Part shown: piece by piece, positions 26,499 through 35,310 of the stretch
How the letters are laid out: every line of letters starts with the position of its first letter
Numbering within the stretch: position 1 is the first letter of the stretch
Assembly: GCA_023138875.1 (NCBI GenBank)
Contig: JAGLOO010000024.1
Span: 1 to 64,000 of the forward strand
Source: Bacteroidales bacterium
Lineage (GTDB): Bacteria; Bacteroidota; Bacteroidia; Bacteroidales; GCA-2748055
Reading direction: 5' to 3'
Length of the DNA stretch: 64,000 bases
Made by a program: the position numbers and the translations under genes
Notes under the pieces: generated by a model
What the model was told of the DNA's origin: nothing
Databases searched by the model: none
The model's input: the letters and a program-made list of their open reading frames with translations, nothing else

Positions 26499-27197
26499 AT
26501 GGAAACACTCATCAGTCTGGATAAAATCGTAAAGAATTATTATATCGGCTCCATCACGGTTGAGGCGTTACGGTCGGTAAGTATCGAGATCGGGAAAAAC
26601 GAATATGTTGCCATCATGGGACCCTCGGGGTCGGGGAAATCCACCCTGATGAACCTTGTGGGCTGCCTGGATACAGCCACCAAAGGTTCTTATATCCTGA
26701 ACGGGACCGATGTAAGTAAGATGGATGACAACCGGCTCGCTGAGATCAGGAACCGTGAAATTGGATTCATCTTCCAGACCTTTAACCTGCTTCCCCGTTA
26801 TACAGCGCTTGAAAATGTAATCCTTCCACTTATTTATGCAGGATCAGGCAAGTCGGAACGGATCGAACGAGCGAAACAGACCCTTGAGGATGTGGGCCTT
26901 GGTGACAGGATGGACCACAGGCCCAATGAATTGTCGGGTGGACAAAGACAGCGTGTGGCAGTGGCCAGAGCCCTGGTGAACAAACCTTCCATCATTCTTG
27001 CCGATGAGCCTACCGGAAACCTTGACTCAAAAACATCGGTGGATATCATGAAACTGTTTGGTGAGATCCACGCACAGGGAAATACCATTATTCTTGTAAC
27101 GCATGAGGAGTCTATAGCCCGCTATGCCCATCGCATTTACCGGTTGCTTGACGGGGAGGTCGACAAAATCGAGATCAATAAGAATCCTGAAAAATAA
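26499..27197 (+). CDS. ABC transporter ATP-binding protein (LolD/MacB type)
   Basis: 232 residues. Walker A is [10 protein letters not shown]-loop [18 protein letters not shown], signature [15 protein letters not shown], Walker [16 protein letters not shown], and the switch His in [15 protein letters not shown]. It belongs to the MacB/LolD/FtsE class that drives extraction or mechanotransmission with FtsX-like permeases. No permease gene is adjacent, so the partner must be encoded elsewhere. The cobalamin adenosyltransferase gene follows 10 bp downstream. Confidence 0.95.
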   Translation: METLISLDKIVKNYYIGSITVEALRSVSIEIGKNEYVAIMGPSGSGKSTLMNLVGCLDTATKGSYILNGTDVSKMDDNRLAEIRNREIGFIFQTFNLLPRYTALENVILPLIYAGSGKSERIERAKQTLEDVGLGDRMDHRPNELSGGQRQRVAVARALVNKPSIILADEPTGNLDSKTSVDIMKLFGEIHAQGNTIILVTHEESIARYAHRIYRLLDGEVDKIEINKNPEK

Positions 27198-27207
27198 TAA
27201 GTGGTTA

Positions 27208-27768
27208 ATGGCCGGAAAATCAGGAATATACACCAAAGGTGGGGATAAGGGAGAAACCTCATTAATCGGGGGAAAACGTGTTCCAAAATTCCATGTCCGG
27301 ATCGAGGCCTATGGGTCGGTGGATGAACTAATGGCCCATACCACTATGCTGCGCGACCTGGTGGATGATCCTTCCCTCAAAGAAGATCTTCTGACCATTC
27401 TCGATATTCAGATGGCTACAGCCTCGATACTGGCGGCCGATTGTGATGACTCTCCTGTAAGTTTGCCCGAGGTGGGAAAAAAGCAGGTGGCTTTCCTGGA
27501 ATCCAGGATCGATGAAATGGATGCTTCACTTAAACCGTTAAAATCTTTTGTGATCCCCGGCGGACATCCTTCCATATCCCAGGCGCACATCGCCAGGACC
27601 GTGTGCAGGCGGACCGAAAGAACCATAGTGAGGTTGATGCAGGAGATCACAATTGATGAAGAAATCGTCCAATTTTACAATCGGTTATCTGACTATTTCT
27701 TCGTGTTTTCGAGAAAAATTGCAAGCCTTCTGAGGATTGAACAGAAGTCCTGGAACAGCATGTTGTAG
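27208..27768 (+). CDS. Cob(I)alamin adenosyltransferase, PduO type
   Basis: 186 residues from the ATG at 27208. The frame extends upstream into the ABC gene, but the family start is MAGKSGIYTKGGDKGETSLIGG. That glycine-rich ATP-binding loop and the C-terminal ARTVCRRTERTIVRL helix with YNRLSDYFFVFSR are diagnostic of PduO-type ATP:corrinoid adenosyltransferases, which make adenosylcobalamin. It follows the ABC ATPase by 10 bp and is probably co-transcribed. No corrinoid-dependent enzyme is nearby. Confidence 0.94.
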   Translation: MAGKSGIYTKGGDKGETSLIGGKRVPKFHVRIEAYGSVDELMAHTTMLRDLVDDPSLKEDLLTILDIQMATASILAADCDDSPVSLPEVGKKQVAFLESRIDEMDASLKPLKSFVIPGGHPSISQAHIARTVCRRTERTIVRLMQEITIDEEIVQFYNRLSDYFFVFSRKIASLLRIEQKSWNSML

Positions 27769-27792
27769 GAATTGATTTTTTTTATAAATTTG
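27761..27792 (+). promoter_or_regulatory. Bacteroidota-type promoter for the DUF2795 gene
   Basis: TGTTG (ending 27765), 19 bp, then TAAATTTG at 27785-27792 matches the TTTG/TTG-N19-21-TAnnTTTG promoter form of Bacteroidota. It overlaps the end of the adenosyltransferase gene and would start transcription about 40 bases before the ATG at 27838. Confidence 0.6.
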
Positions 27793-27837
27793 CCGCACCC
27801 AATATGCACCCATTATTTAACCGAAATTTCTACGTCA

Positions 27838-28059
27838 ATGTACTGGACTCTGGAATTAGCCTCTAAGCTTGAAGATGCACCCTGGCCTGCTACCAAAGAG
27901 GAGTTAATTGACTTTGGCATCAGATCAGGTGCACCTATGGAAGTAATTGAAAATTTACAGGAAATCGAGGATGAGGGAGATGTATACGAGAGTATTGAAG
28001 ATATCTGGCCCGATTATCCCAGCAAAGATGACTTCTTTTTCAATGAAGATGAATACTAG
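27838..28059 (+). CDS. DUF2795 family small acidic protein
   Basis: 73 residues from the ATG at 27838. The open frame begins at 27772, but Met23 (MYWTLELASKLEDAPWPATK) is the conserved family start. The protein is strongly acidic at its end (PSKDDFFFNEDEY) and has no membrane segment or cysteine. It belongs to a short family highly conserved in Bacteroidota that carries a DUF2795 core (the AP/WPATKEELIDFGIRSGAP segment). Function unknown. It has its own promoter-like sequence. Confidence 0.9.
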   Translation: MYWTLELASKLEDAPWPATKEELIDFGIRSGAPMEVIENLQEIEDEGDVYESIEDIWPDYPSKDDFFFNEDEY

Positions 28060-28062
28060 GTA

Positions 28063-28088
28063 AGGAGCGATTCTGCTCCTGCTTTATT
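28063..28088 (+). terminator. Weak hairpin after the DUF2795 gene
   Basis: AGGAGC and GCTCCT form a 6-bp stem around a 6-base loop, followed by GCTTTATTT. It could be a weak terminator, but the stem is short, the T-run is interrupted, and it overlaps the stop of the convergent OstA-like gene. Confidence 0.3.
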
Positions 28089-29616
28089 TCCACCTGAATA
28101 CATCCAGATAGTTTAGTGGTCTCCACTGTTCTACCCACTTGAAATCGCTCAGGTATGCTTCTTCGGTCGGGAACAACTTCAGGGGATAATAGGTCCCATC
28201 CGGTTTTGTATTATAAACAACTCTCGAGATCTTGTTGTCTTTCAGGTAGATGGATAGATCTGAGCATTCAGTTTTATTGGCCCCCACGATGATCTCCTGG
28301 TCCTCCGCATAATAAATGGTCTGTCCGTTTCCGGTTACAAGGATCTTCGATAGTTTATTATTCGTAAAAAATCCGGTCATCTCTTTTCCCCGCATCTGGT
28401 CGTATTTATCAGAATCCTTCCGGGAGGTGACAAATGCTGTTCTGGTGAGGTACATACTGTGTAGTTGCTGGTTAACCATGACCACCCTGATCTGACTGGC
28501 AGTTAGCTGATTCTCAGCGGACCAGAGGACGGGTTCCCCAAAGAAATCAAAAGCACTGTCGGCCTCCACATAGACCAGTGAGTCGCACATCACCTGGATG
28601 TCGGGCCGGTAGATCTTAACCCTGTAGTATGCCTTGAGAATGCGGCTCTGGCCCTCAATCTCCGGATTTTGAAGGGAGCGAAGTGTGTCGGCGTGCACAT
28701 ACATGGTATCGGGGCCATCTATCTGGATCATCAGGGCGCTATCGGTGACCATGATGTAGTCCCTATCTCTGTAATAGAGGCCATAGTTCCCCTTGAGGAT
28801 CATGTTTTCGGCGGTATCAATTATTTCCACGTTTGAATTGGCGCGACCAAATCCCTCATTTGCCTCATAATAGAGTGTATCACCCCTGAGTGTACGGCCT
28901 TCTTCTTCCAGGTATACATTATCGGTAACAAAAGAGACATCCTGTTGGGTGTCATACCATCCGTTTTCGCAATAGATATATCGCTCGTCACTGATAATCT
29001 CTGTTGGACCGTAGAAATAGGATATCTCGGTCTGCGTATCATATTTCAGGCTATCGGTATATATGGTGTAATCCGGATTGTTGACCACGACACTGTCCAT
29101 GAAAAAAAAGATCTCCGAGTCGACGAAAAAGCGTCCCCGGCCACTGGTCAGCGTGTTGTCTTTCTGTGTAAGGATCCCCCCTCCCATATAATAGGCAATT
29201 TCCGTTGCCCTGTTATAATTGAGTGAATCGGTCAGCAGCGTGATCTCATTATTTACCAGCTTTACATTTTTCCGGACCCGGACAAGTTTTGTCTTTCCGT
29301 TATAATGCATCAGGTCTCCCGTTAAGGTGAGGGTGTCTCCCTGGATAATTTTTACATTGCTGAAAGCATCCACCGTACCGGTGGACGGGTAAAAATAGGC
29401 CGAATCACAGAACATGATCACATCTTCGTGTTTCAGCCTGACATCTCCCAGGAGCTTCCTGGCGTCCTTGCCAATTACCTGGTCATATGCAGTGAGTTCT
29501 GCGTTCATGATCTCAATGCGGGTAACCTTCTGTCCATTCAGGAGATGAGCAGAAAGCAGCATGCTAAGCATAAGCAGGCATGTCTGGATAACACGCTTAT
29601 GCGGGGGTAAAATCAT
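28084..29616 (-). CDS. OstA/LptA-like LPS transport protein
   Basis: 510 residues with a signal peptide (VIQTCLLMLSMLLSAHLLNGQ). The body is built of repeated beta-strand units of the OstA/LptA/LptD N-terminal type (for example DTLTLTGDLMHYNGKTKLVRVRKN cut as DTLTLTGDLMHYN then LVRVRKNVKL, and similar DSLNYNRATE, GDTLYYEANEG), which form a periplasmic beta-jellyroll for lipopolysaccharide. No C-terminal LptD barrel is present. It is the last gene of the guaB/PPIase cluster and overlaps the preceding PPIase by 4 bp, consistent with co-production of outer-membrane assembly factors. Confidence 0.88.
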   Translation of the reverse strand: MILPPHKRVIQTCLLMLSMLLSAHLLNGQKVTRIEIMNAELTAYDQVIGKDARKLLGDVRLKHEDVIMFCDSAYFYPSTGTVDAFSNVKIIQGDTLTLTGDLMHYNGKTKLVRVRKNVKLVNNEITLLTDSLNYNRATEIAYYMGGGILTQKDNTLTSGRGRFFVDSEIFFFMDSVVVNNPDYTIYTDSLKYDTQTEISYFYGPTEIISDERYIYCENGWYDTQQDVSFVTDNVYLEEEGRTLRGDTLYYEANEGFGRANSNVEIIDTAENMILKGNYGLYYRDRDYIMVTDSALMIQIDGPDTMYVHADTLRSLQNPEIEGQSRILKAYYRVKIYRPDIQVMCDSLVYVEADSAFDFFGEPVLWSAENQLTASQIRVVMVNQQLHSMYLTRTAFVTSRKDSDKYDQMRGKEMTGFFTNNKLSKILVTGNGQTIYYAEDQEIIVGANKTECSDLSIYLKDNKISRVVYNTKPDGTYYPLKLFPTEEAYLSDFKWVEQWRPLNYLDVFRWK

Positions 29617-30953
29617 TTCTGGCTGGTCTGCTCACCAAAGAGGGAACAGTTTTTGAATGAGTGATCGACCCGGATATAGGTGGTCTCTTTCTTTTCCCTG
29701 TACCATTCATTCATAACCTTATTGCTTTTGTGCTCAAGCGCAATATTTTGCAAAAGCAAGTAGTCCTGCTTCAGATTGGCACGGTGAGGCTCAGTACGTG
29801 CCTTCAGGAGGAGGAGTTTATAGCAGGTTTTACCATTGCGATCTTTCGTTTCATAGGGTTCCGAAAGATCTCCCACCTCCATGTTGCGGAGGATATAGTA
29901 ATCTTTTGTATCCAGATGGTCCAGTTCAAAAGTGGCTGCCATGGTCCTTGGATTGACGATCAGTCCCCCGTTCACACTGGTGTTTTCGTCTTCTGAGTAC
30001 CTTTTGGCTGCCAAGTTAAATGTTATGGAATCGGCTCTAATGACAGTTTTCAAACTGTCCAGTTTATAAATGGCCTTCTGTTTTGCATTGGCATCGGCCT
30101 TGGGATTCATCAATATGTGCCTGGTATTGGTACGGTCTCCCCGGCGCTCCACCATCTGGATGATATGGAACCCGAAGGAGCTCTCCACGATCTTGGATAC
30201 CATGTTTTTTTTCAGGGACCAGGCTGCATCTGCATAAGCTTTGTCCAGCTCACTGCGGAGCATAAATCCCAGCTCACCCCTCCGGGAGGCACTTGGTCCC
30301 TCGGAATAGAGAATGGCCAGTGTCCCGAAATCTTCTCCTTCCTGGACACGCCTTCTTAATTCCAGTAAACGCTCCTTTATTTCAAAGACTGCCTCCTCGC
30401 TGAAAGAAGGATAGGCAATAATCTGGGCTAGTTCGACCTCCGTGTTGATATAGGGAATGCTATCGGCATCCAGGGATCTGTAATAGCTTTTTACATCGGA
30501 AGGTGTGGTGGATACATCTTCTATGATGGCGGACCTCACCTCTCCGGTAACCATCTGTTCCTTGATGGCCTCTCGCAGGTCATCTTTGATGTCGAATATG
30601 GATTTGTTGAAATAATCTTCCATCTCATCCTCGCTTCCAAACTGACTGATGAAATAATCAAGTCGCCCTTCCATCTGCATTTCAACCTGGTCGGGTCCCA
30701 CCTCCACACTGTCGATCTTTGCCTGTGCCATCAATAGTTTCTGCTCTACAAACTGATTGAAAATCAGACATCTGGAATCGGATGCCATGTACATTCCTGA
30801 CATCTTCATCTGTAGGTATTGCTGCTCAACATCCGATTGAAGGATGTTGAAATCTCCAACAACACCTATGACCCTGTCAATGATGAGTGGCTGGCCCACT
30901 GCCTGGATTGACAAAGCTACTCCTAGAACGATATATGCAATTCTCCTTATCAT
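29613..30953 (-). CDS. SurA-like periplasmic peptidyl-prolyl isomerase
   Basis: 446 residues with a signal peptide (RIAYIVLGVALSIQAVGQ). A SurA-type N-terminal chaperone region (VIGVVGDFNILQSDVEQQYLQM) is followed by two parvulin-like repeats. The first contains ELAQIIAYPSFSEEAV and GEDFGTLAILYSEGPSASRRGELGF, the second RHILMNPKADANAKQKA and SVNGGLIVNP. Expected role: folding of outer-membrane proteins in the periplasm. It is coupled to the OstA-like gene downstream by a 4-bp overlap and lies 8 bp after the lipoprotein gene. Confidence 0.93.
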   Translation of the reverse strand: MIRRIAYIVLGVALSIQAVGQPLIIDRVIGVVGDFNILQSDVEQQYLQMKMSGMYMASDSRCLIFNQFVEQKLLMAQAKIDSVEVGPDQVEMQMEGRLDYFISQFGSEDEMEDYFNKSIFDIKDDLREAIKEQMVTGEVRSAIIEDVSTTPSDVKSYYRSLDADSIPYINTEVELAQIIAYPSFSEEAVFEIKERLLELRRRVQEGEDFGTLAILYSEGPSASRRGELGFMLRSELDKAYADAAWSLKKNMVSKIVESSFGFHIIQMVERRGDRTNTRHILMNPKADANAKQKAIYKLDSLKTVIRADSITFNLAAKRYSEDENTSVNGGLIVNPRTMAATFELDHLDTKDYYILRNMEVGDLSEPYETKDRNGKTCYKLLLLKARTEPHRANLKQDYLLLQNIALEHKSNKVMNEWYREKKETTYIRVDHSFKNCSLFGEQTSQK

Positions 30954-30961
30954 GATCCTTA

Positions 30962-31810
30962 TTAATAAATGTCAAACTGGTTTCTGGTTACACCATCATT
31001 ATATACCATCTGCTCCAGATCCTGGAAAAATTCAATTTTCCGCTTATTCAGGATGATGTTGGTAATATCATCTGAGACCATTTCAATGGGTGCAACTTCA
31101 CCTTCGGGAAGGTGATTACTTACATGTAAAAAATACCTGTACTGCGAATCGGTTGTTTCGATATTCCGGTTATACCTGAGGTAACTGGAGGGCTGTGAGA
31201 TCTGCATGGGCAGCTGCATCTTAATGGAAGAGAAATATACCCAGGTATCATTGAAATCACTGTATTTATCTGCATAGCTGATGCAATATTTTTCAATCTG
31301 ATCCAGATCATCCTCACCGTTGGACCTTGACCATCCACGTAGTTCATCGATCCGGGGTGCTGTAAGCGGAACCTTGATGAAGGTGCCTTTAATTACATTC
31401 TGGCCCAGCAGAAAGTTATTGATGTTTTCCTGGTAATATGATTGTACCTTGCTTTCACGGACAATGGTATCAAGCTTTTGTTGCAGTAGTTTTTGCCTGT
31501 AAGAAAAGATCAGCAGGGCTCTGCGGTACTCGGCGATCTGCTTTTCAAAATCCTTCTGCTCATCTGTTAAGGCCTGTTCAGCCCTGTGCAACATCAACTC
31601 ATCCTTCACCCAGGTATCGACATACCGCTTTGCCAGAACAGCGCTGTCCTGACTGGACGTGCCAGCGGGAATAGCATCGCTGATATCAGAAGGGTAGAGG
31701 TACCCTTCGAATACACGGGCTACCGGGTCTTCATGGTTGTTCCCGTCCAGAATGGAACAACCTGACATGATAATCGTTAACGCTGTTATGACGGGCAATA
31801 ATCTGTACAT
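30962..31810 (-). CDS. SurA-related periplasmic lipoprotein without a parvulin domain
   Basis: 282 residues with a lipobox (LTIIMSGCS, Cys18). An early helical segment (YVDTWVKDELMLHRAEQALTDEQ) and a later long helix (YRRALLIFSYRQKLLQQKLD) resemble SurA/PrsA-type chaperone regions. No parvulin active-site pattern is visible. It lies between two parvulin-containing genes, 2 bp after one and 8 bp before the other, and is conserved in this position in Bacteroidota in my recollection. I infer a chaperone partner of the two PPIases. Confidence 0.78.
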   Translation of the reverse strand: MYRLLPVITALTIIMSGCSILDGNNHEDPVARVFEGYLYPSDISDAIPAGTSSQDSAVLAKRYVDTWVKDELMLHRAEQALTDEQKDFEKQIAEYRRALLIFSYRQKLLQQKLDTIVRESKVQSYYQENINNFLLGQNVIKGTFIKVPLTAPRIDELRGWSRSNGEDDLDQIEKYCISYADKYSDFNDTWVYFSSIKMQLPMQISQPSSYLRYNRNIETTDSQYRYFLHVSNHLPEGEVAPIEMVSDDITNIILNKRKIEFFQDLEQMVYNDGVTRNQFDIY

Positions 31811-31812
31811 CT

Positions 31813-33768
31813 TCAGGCTTTGATCCTGGAAAGCAGGCGCTTGTCCACCTCAACAGGATATTTTTGCTTCAACGCTTTGAGCCACTCCTCTTCCAGATAA
31901 TTCTGGTAATCAGAGGTAATCCGCCCACGTGCTTCGTCCAGCTTTTTTGGTTCAGGTGATCTCACCTCTTTCAGGATCACAAAGCTGCTTGAATCATCAT
32001 TCTTAACTACCGGTCCCAATCCGGATTGTCCCTTCATGGCATCTACCATCTCATTTTCACCTTCTGCAACCAGCAAATGTGTAAGGGTTATACAGGGAAT
32101 TGTATCGGAGGGACAGAATTTCTCATTCAGAGCGATTTCATCCAGTTTGCCCTTCATAATTTTTTTATACGCTTTCCTGACCCCTTCAATATTCACTTCT
32201 TCTCCGCAGTTCACCACAAATGCATCGGTCCGATCCTGCCACATATAATCCATCCGGTACTCCTGGTGAAATCTGGCAAGACCCAGTGTGTCGGATACTG
32301 CTTTTGACCAGACATTCTGGTCCATGATATCAAACAGGAGGATACCGTCATGGTACTCTTCATAAATGTACCTGAATTCCGGGTACTTTTCCGAAAGGCG
32401 GGATTCCTCGTATTCCATCACCACATCCTGGGTATACTGTTTGTACATGGCATCCACATAGGCCTGTGGATTTCGCGATTTCCCCCTGTTCTGTGTGGCT
32501 TCAATATATGCAGTGAATTCTCCTGCAGTGACTGTGTGTTTCCCGATCTTCATAAGGGGAGTATTATCCTCCTTCAGGTCACCGCCATCCCACATTGCCA
32601 ACAATAACGAGGAGTCAACTGCTGCATAGATTCCCTCCAGTGCTTCAGGATACTCGCTGAACCCATATTCAGTTTGGAGTTTGGAAATATACCGACCGGT
32701 TCTGTACTTCCCACGGTCTCCCCGGCTTGCTTTTTCCTGCAGATCGGGGAGCATTTCTTCATAAGTACCAATCCCTTTTTCATCAAGCAACTTGATAATA
32801 TGCCACCCGTAGAAAGATTTGAAAGGTTTGGTGATAGCGTCCTTCTCTTTGATGGCAAAGCAGGCATCTTCAAATTCGGGGATCATACGGCCTGTCCCAA
32901 ACCATGGTATTTCACCGTTGTTCCTGGCAGAACCGGGATCTTCTGAATAGCGTTGTGCCATCTGACCGAAATCAGTCCCCAGCTGCAAACTATCATAGAT
33001 CATCTGGGCTTTTTCGTATGCTTCCTTTTTCTGGGGTTCGCCCATTCCTTCCGGAGTTCTCACAAAGATATGGGCCACTTTGATCTGTCCACGCGCAGGT
33101 CTTTTATCGTGGATATTCAGGATGTGGTAACCATAATCGGTCCTGAAGGGCATGCTAAGGGTGTTCACCGGGCTGTTGTATGCCACATTTTCAAAGGAGT
33201 ATATCATGGAGAACACAGTGAAATAGCCCAGGTTTCCTCCGTTTCGTTTGACCGATGCGTCGTCAGATGTGGCCCTGGCTACTGTTTCAAAATCCTCACC
33301 GTTCACAATCCGTCCCCTGATCTTAGTGATCTTTTCATAAGCTGCTACTGTATCCTCGGGGGTAGGATTGGCCGGAAGTTTGAGCAGGATATGACTTGCA
33401 TTGATGTCCAGTTGGGCCCTTTCATAGGCTTCCTGCATCATCTCTTCTTTTGTTTCATTATCTGCCAGGTAAGGTTTGGCGAGCTGAGCCCTGTATCCTT
33501 CCAGTTCATTAATGAATTTGGCGGTTGTATCCATGCCAAGCGCCTCTGCTTCCTTCACCTTGAGCTTGAAATTGATGAACAGTTCAAGGTACTCTTCAGG
33601 GGTTTGTCGGTTCAGCGATGCTTCGTTGTTGTTCTTTTTATAAATCCTTTCAAATTCCTCCAGGGTTACCTGCTCATCGGCAATGGTAAGGAGTACAGGT
33701 AGTTCTTGGCCGAGCAGTCCAACGGCTGCAATTAAAACAAGGACCATTGAGAGTATACACTTTTTCAT
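31813..33768 (-). CDS. Peptidyl-prolyl isomerase with two parvulin domains
   Basis: 651 residues with a signal peptide (MKKCILSMVLVLIAAVGLLGQ). A SurA/PpiD-like N-terminal chaperone part is followed by two clear parvulin domains: INASHILLKLPANPTPED to MPFRTDYGYHILNIHDKRPARGQ, and IKVAHIFVRTPEGMGEPQ to KPFKSFYGWHIIKLLDEKG. A long helical C-terminal region has no recognised domain. It is first of the three-gene PPIase set, 45 bp downstream of guaB. It should act in the periplasm on outer-membrane protein folding. Confidence 0.93.
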   Translation of the reverse strand: MKKCILSMVLVLIAAVGLLGQELPVLLTIADEQVTLEEFERIYKKNNNEASLNRQTPEEYLELFINFKLKVKEAEALGMDTTAKFINELEGYRAQLAKPYLADNETKEEMMQEAYERAQLDINASHILLKLPANPTPEDTVAAYEKITKIRGRIVNGEDFETVARATSDDASVKRNGGNLGYFTVFSMIYSFENVAYNSPVNTLSMPFRTDYGYHILNIHDKRPARGQIKVAHIFVRTPEGMGEPQKKEAYEKAQMIYDSLQLGTDFGQMAQRYSEDPGSARNNGEIPWFGTGRMIPEFEDACFAIKEKDAITKPFKSFYGWHIIKLLDEKGIGTYEEMLPDLQEKASRGDRGKYRTGRYISKLQTEYGFSEYPEALEGIYAAVDSSLLLAMWDGGDLKEDNTPLMKIGKHTVTAGEFTAYIEATQNRGKSRNPQAYVDAMYKQYTQDVVMEYEESRLSEKYPEFRYIYEEYHDGILLFDIMDQNVWSKAVSDTLGLARFHQEYRMDYMWQDRTDAFVVNCGEEVNIEGVRKAYKKIMKGKLDEIALNEKFCPSDTIPCITLTHLLVAEGENEMVDAMKGQSGLGPVVKNDDSSSFVILKEVRSPEPKKLDEARGRITSDYQNYLEEEWLKALKQKYPVEVDKRLLSRIKA

Positions 33769-33813
33769 CTTTTAATATTTGTTTTTATGTTAAACGATCT
33801 ATGTGATTATATA

Positions 33814-35283
33814 TTATCTGCTGTAGTTTGGGGCCTCCCTGGTAATGGTTACATCATGCGGATGGCTCTCCTGAACACCGGCATTTGTAATCCTGACAAA
33901 CTTTGCCTTCTGGAGGGCTGATATATCTGCAGCACCACAGTAACCCATACCCGCACGAAGCCCGCCTACCATCTGGTAAACTACCTCGGTCAGGCCTCCC
34001 TTGAAAGGGACCCTGGCAGCAATCCCTTCGGGGACCAGTTTTCTGATGTCATCTTCCACATCCTGGAAATAGCGGTCCTTGGATCCATGTTGCATGGCTT
34101 CCAGGGAACCCATACCACGGTAGGATTTATATTTTCTCCCGTTATAAATAATGGTCTCACCCGGAGATTCCTCCACACCGGCAAAGAGCGAGCCTGCCAT
34201 GATGGAACTGGCACCAGCAGCCAGTGCTTTGACGATATCTCCCGAATAGCGAATTCCACCGTCGGCAATGACCGGGACTCCCGATCCCTTGATGGCATTT
34301 GCCACATCGTATATGGCACTCAACTGGGGTACTCCTACGCCAGCAATCACCCTGGTGGTGCAAATGGAACCCGGACCAACGCCTACCTTGACACCGTCAG
34401 CCCCTGCATCAACCAGGGCCCTGGCAGCTTCGGCTGTACCGACATTGCCCACCACTACATCCAGTTCAGGGAATTTTGCTTTCACCTTTTTCAGGCTTTC
34501 CACTACAGCCAGGGAGTGTCCGTGGGCGGTATCGATTACCACAGCATCCACACCGGCTTTTTTCAGGGCAGCCACACGCTCAATAATATCGGCTGTTACA
34601 CCCACAGCAGCAGCTACCCGCAACCTGCCTTTGTTATCCTTGCAGGAATTGGGCCTGTCTTTTGATTTGGTGATATCCTTGTATGTGATCAGGCCGATCA
34701 GTTTACTTTCGATGTCAACAACAGGTAGTTTCTCAATCTTGTGCGCCTGCAGTATCTCGGCTGCTTTCGCCAGGTCCGTATTCCGGGTGGTGGTGATGAT
34801 GTTCTTGCTGGTCATCACTTCTTCTATGGACTTTTCCATGTCCTGTTGAAAACGAAGGTCCCTGTTGGTAACAATGCCGATCAGGGTGTTTTCCTCGTCT
34901 ACCACCGGGATACCTCCGATCTTGTACTCTTTCATGAGGTTGAGTGCGTCGTTGACCGTCCCTTCCTTCTGAATGGTGATGGGTTCATGGATCATCACGC
35001 TCTCTGCCCTTTTGACCTTGCGTACCAGCCGGGCCTGATCCTCCAGGGGCATGTTCTTATGGATCACCCCGATCCCCCCTTCTCGTGCTATAGTGATGGC
35101 AAGCTGTTCCTCTGTTACCGTATCCATGGCTGCTGATACAATGGGCGTATTCAGCATGATGTTCCTGGAAAAATATGATTTGATATTCACATCCCTCGGG
35201 AGGACTTCCGAATAAGCCGGAAGCATCAGTACATCATCGAAGGTAAGTCCTTCGGAGGTAATTTTATCTTGGACGAACGACAT
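33814..35283 (-). CDS. guaB: Inosine-5'-monophosphate dehydrogenase
   Basis: 489-residue IMP dehydrogenase (IMP to XMP, the committed step to GMP). TIM-barrel start [16 protein letters not shown], tandem CBS domains at about 95-215 ([35 protein letters not shown]), the catalytic loop [20 protein letters not shown] with Cys at about 306, and the flap segment [10 protein letters not shown]. Normal length. Only 27 bp separate its ATG from the divergent recQ start, so the two promoter regions must overlap or lie inside coding sequence. Confidence 0.97.
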   Translation of the reverse strand: MSFVQDKITSEGLTFDDVLMLPAYSEVLPRDVNIKSYFSRNIMLNTPIVSAAMDTVTEEQLAITIAREGGIGVIHKNMPLEDQARLVRKVKRAESVMIHEPITIQKEGTVNDALNLMKEYKIGGIPVVDEENTLIGIVTNRDLRFQQDMEKSIEEVMTSKNIITTTRNTDLAKAAEILQAHKIEKLPVVDIESKLIGLITYKDITKSKDRPNSCKDNKGRLRVAAAVGVTADIIERVAALKKAGVDAVVIDTAHGHSLAVVESLKKVKAKFPELDVVVGNVGTAEAARALVDAGADGVKVGVGPGSICTTRVIAGVGVPQLSAIYDVANAIKGSGVPVIADGGIRYSGDIVKALAAGASSIMAGSLFAGVEESPGETIIYNGRKYKSYRGMGSLEAMQHGSKDRYFQDVEDDIRKLVPEGIAARVPFKGGLTEVVYQMVGGLRAGMGYCGAADISALQKAKFVRITNAGVQESHPHDVTITREAPNYSR

Positions 35284-35310
35284 TGTATAAGAATTTAGTT
35301 AAATTTAAAT

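Noticed and set aside
32953-33702. 249-codon + strand frame opposite the two-domain PPIase
   Set aside because: Cys/His/Phe-rich translation typical of an antisense frame, no start context.
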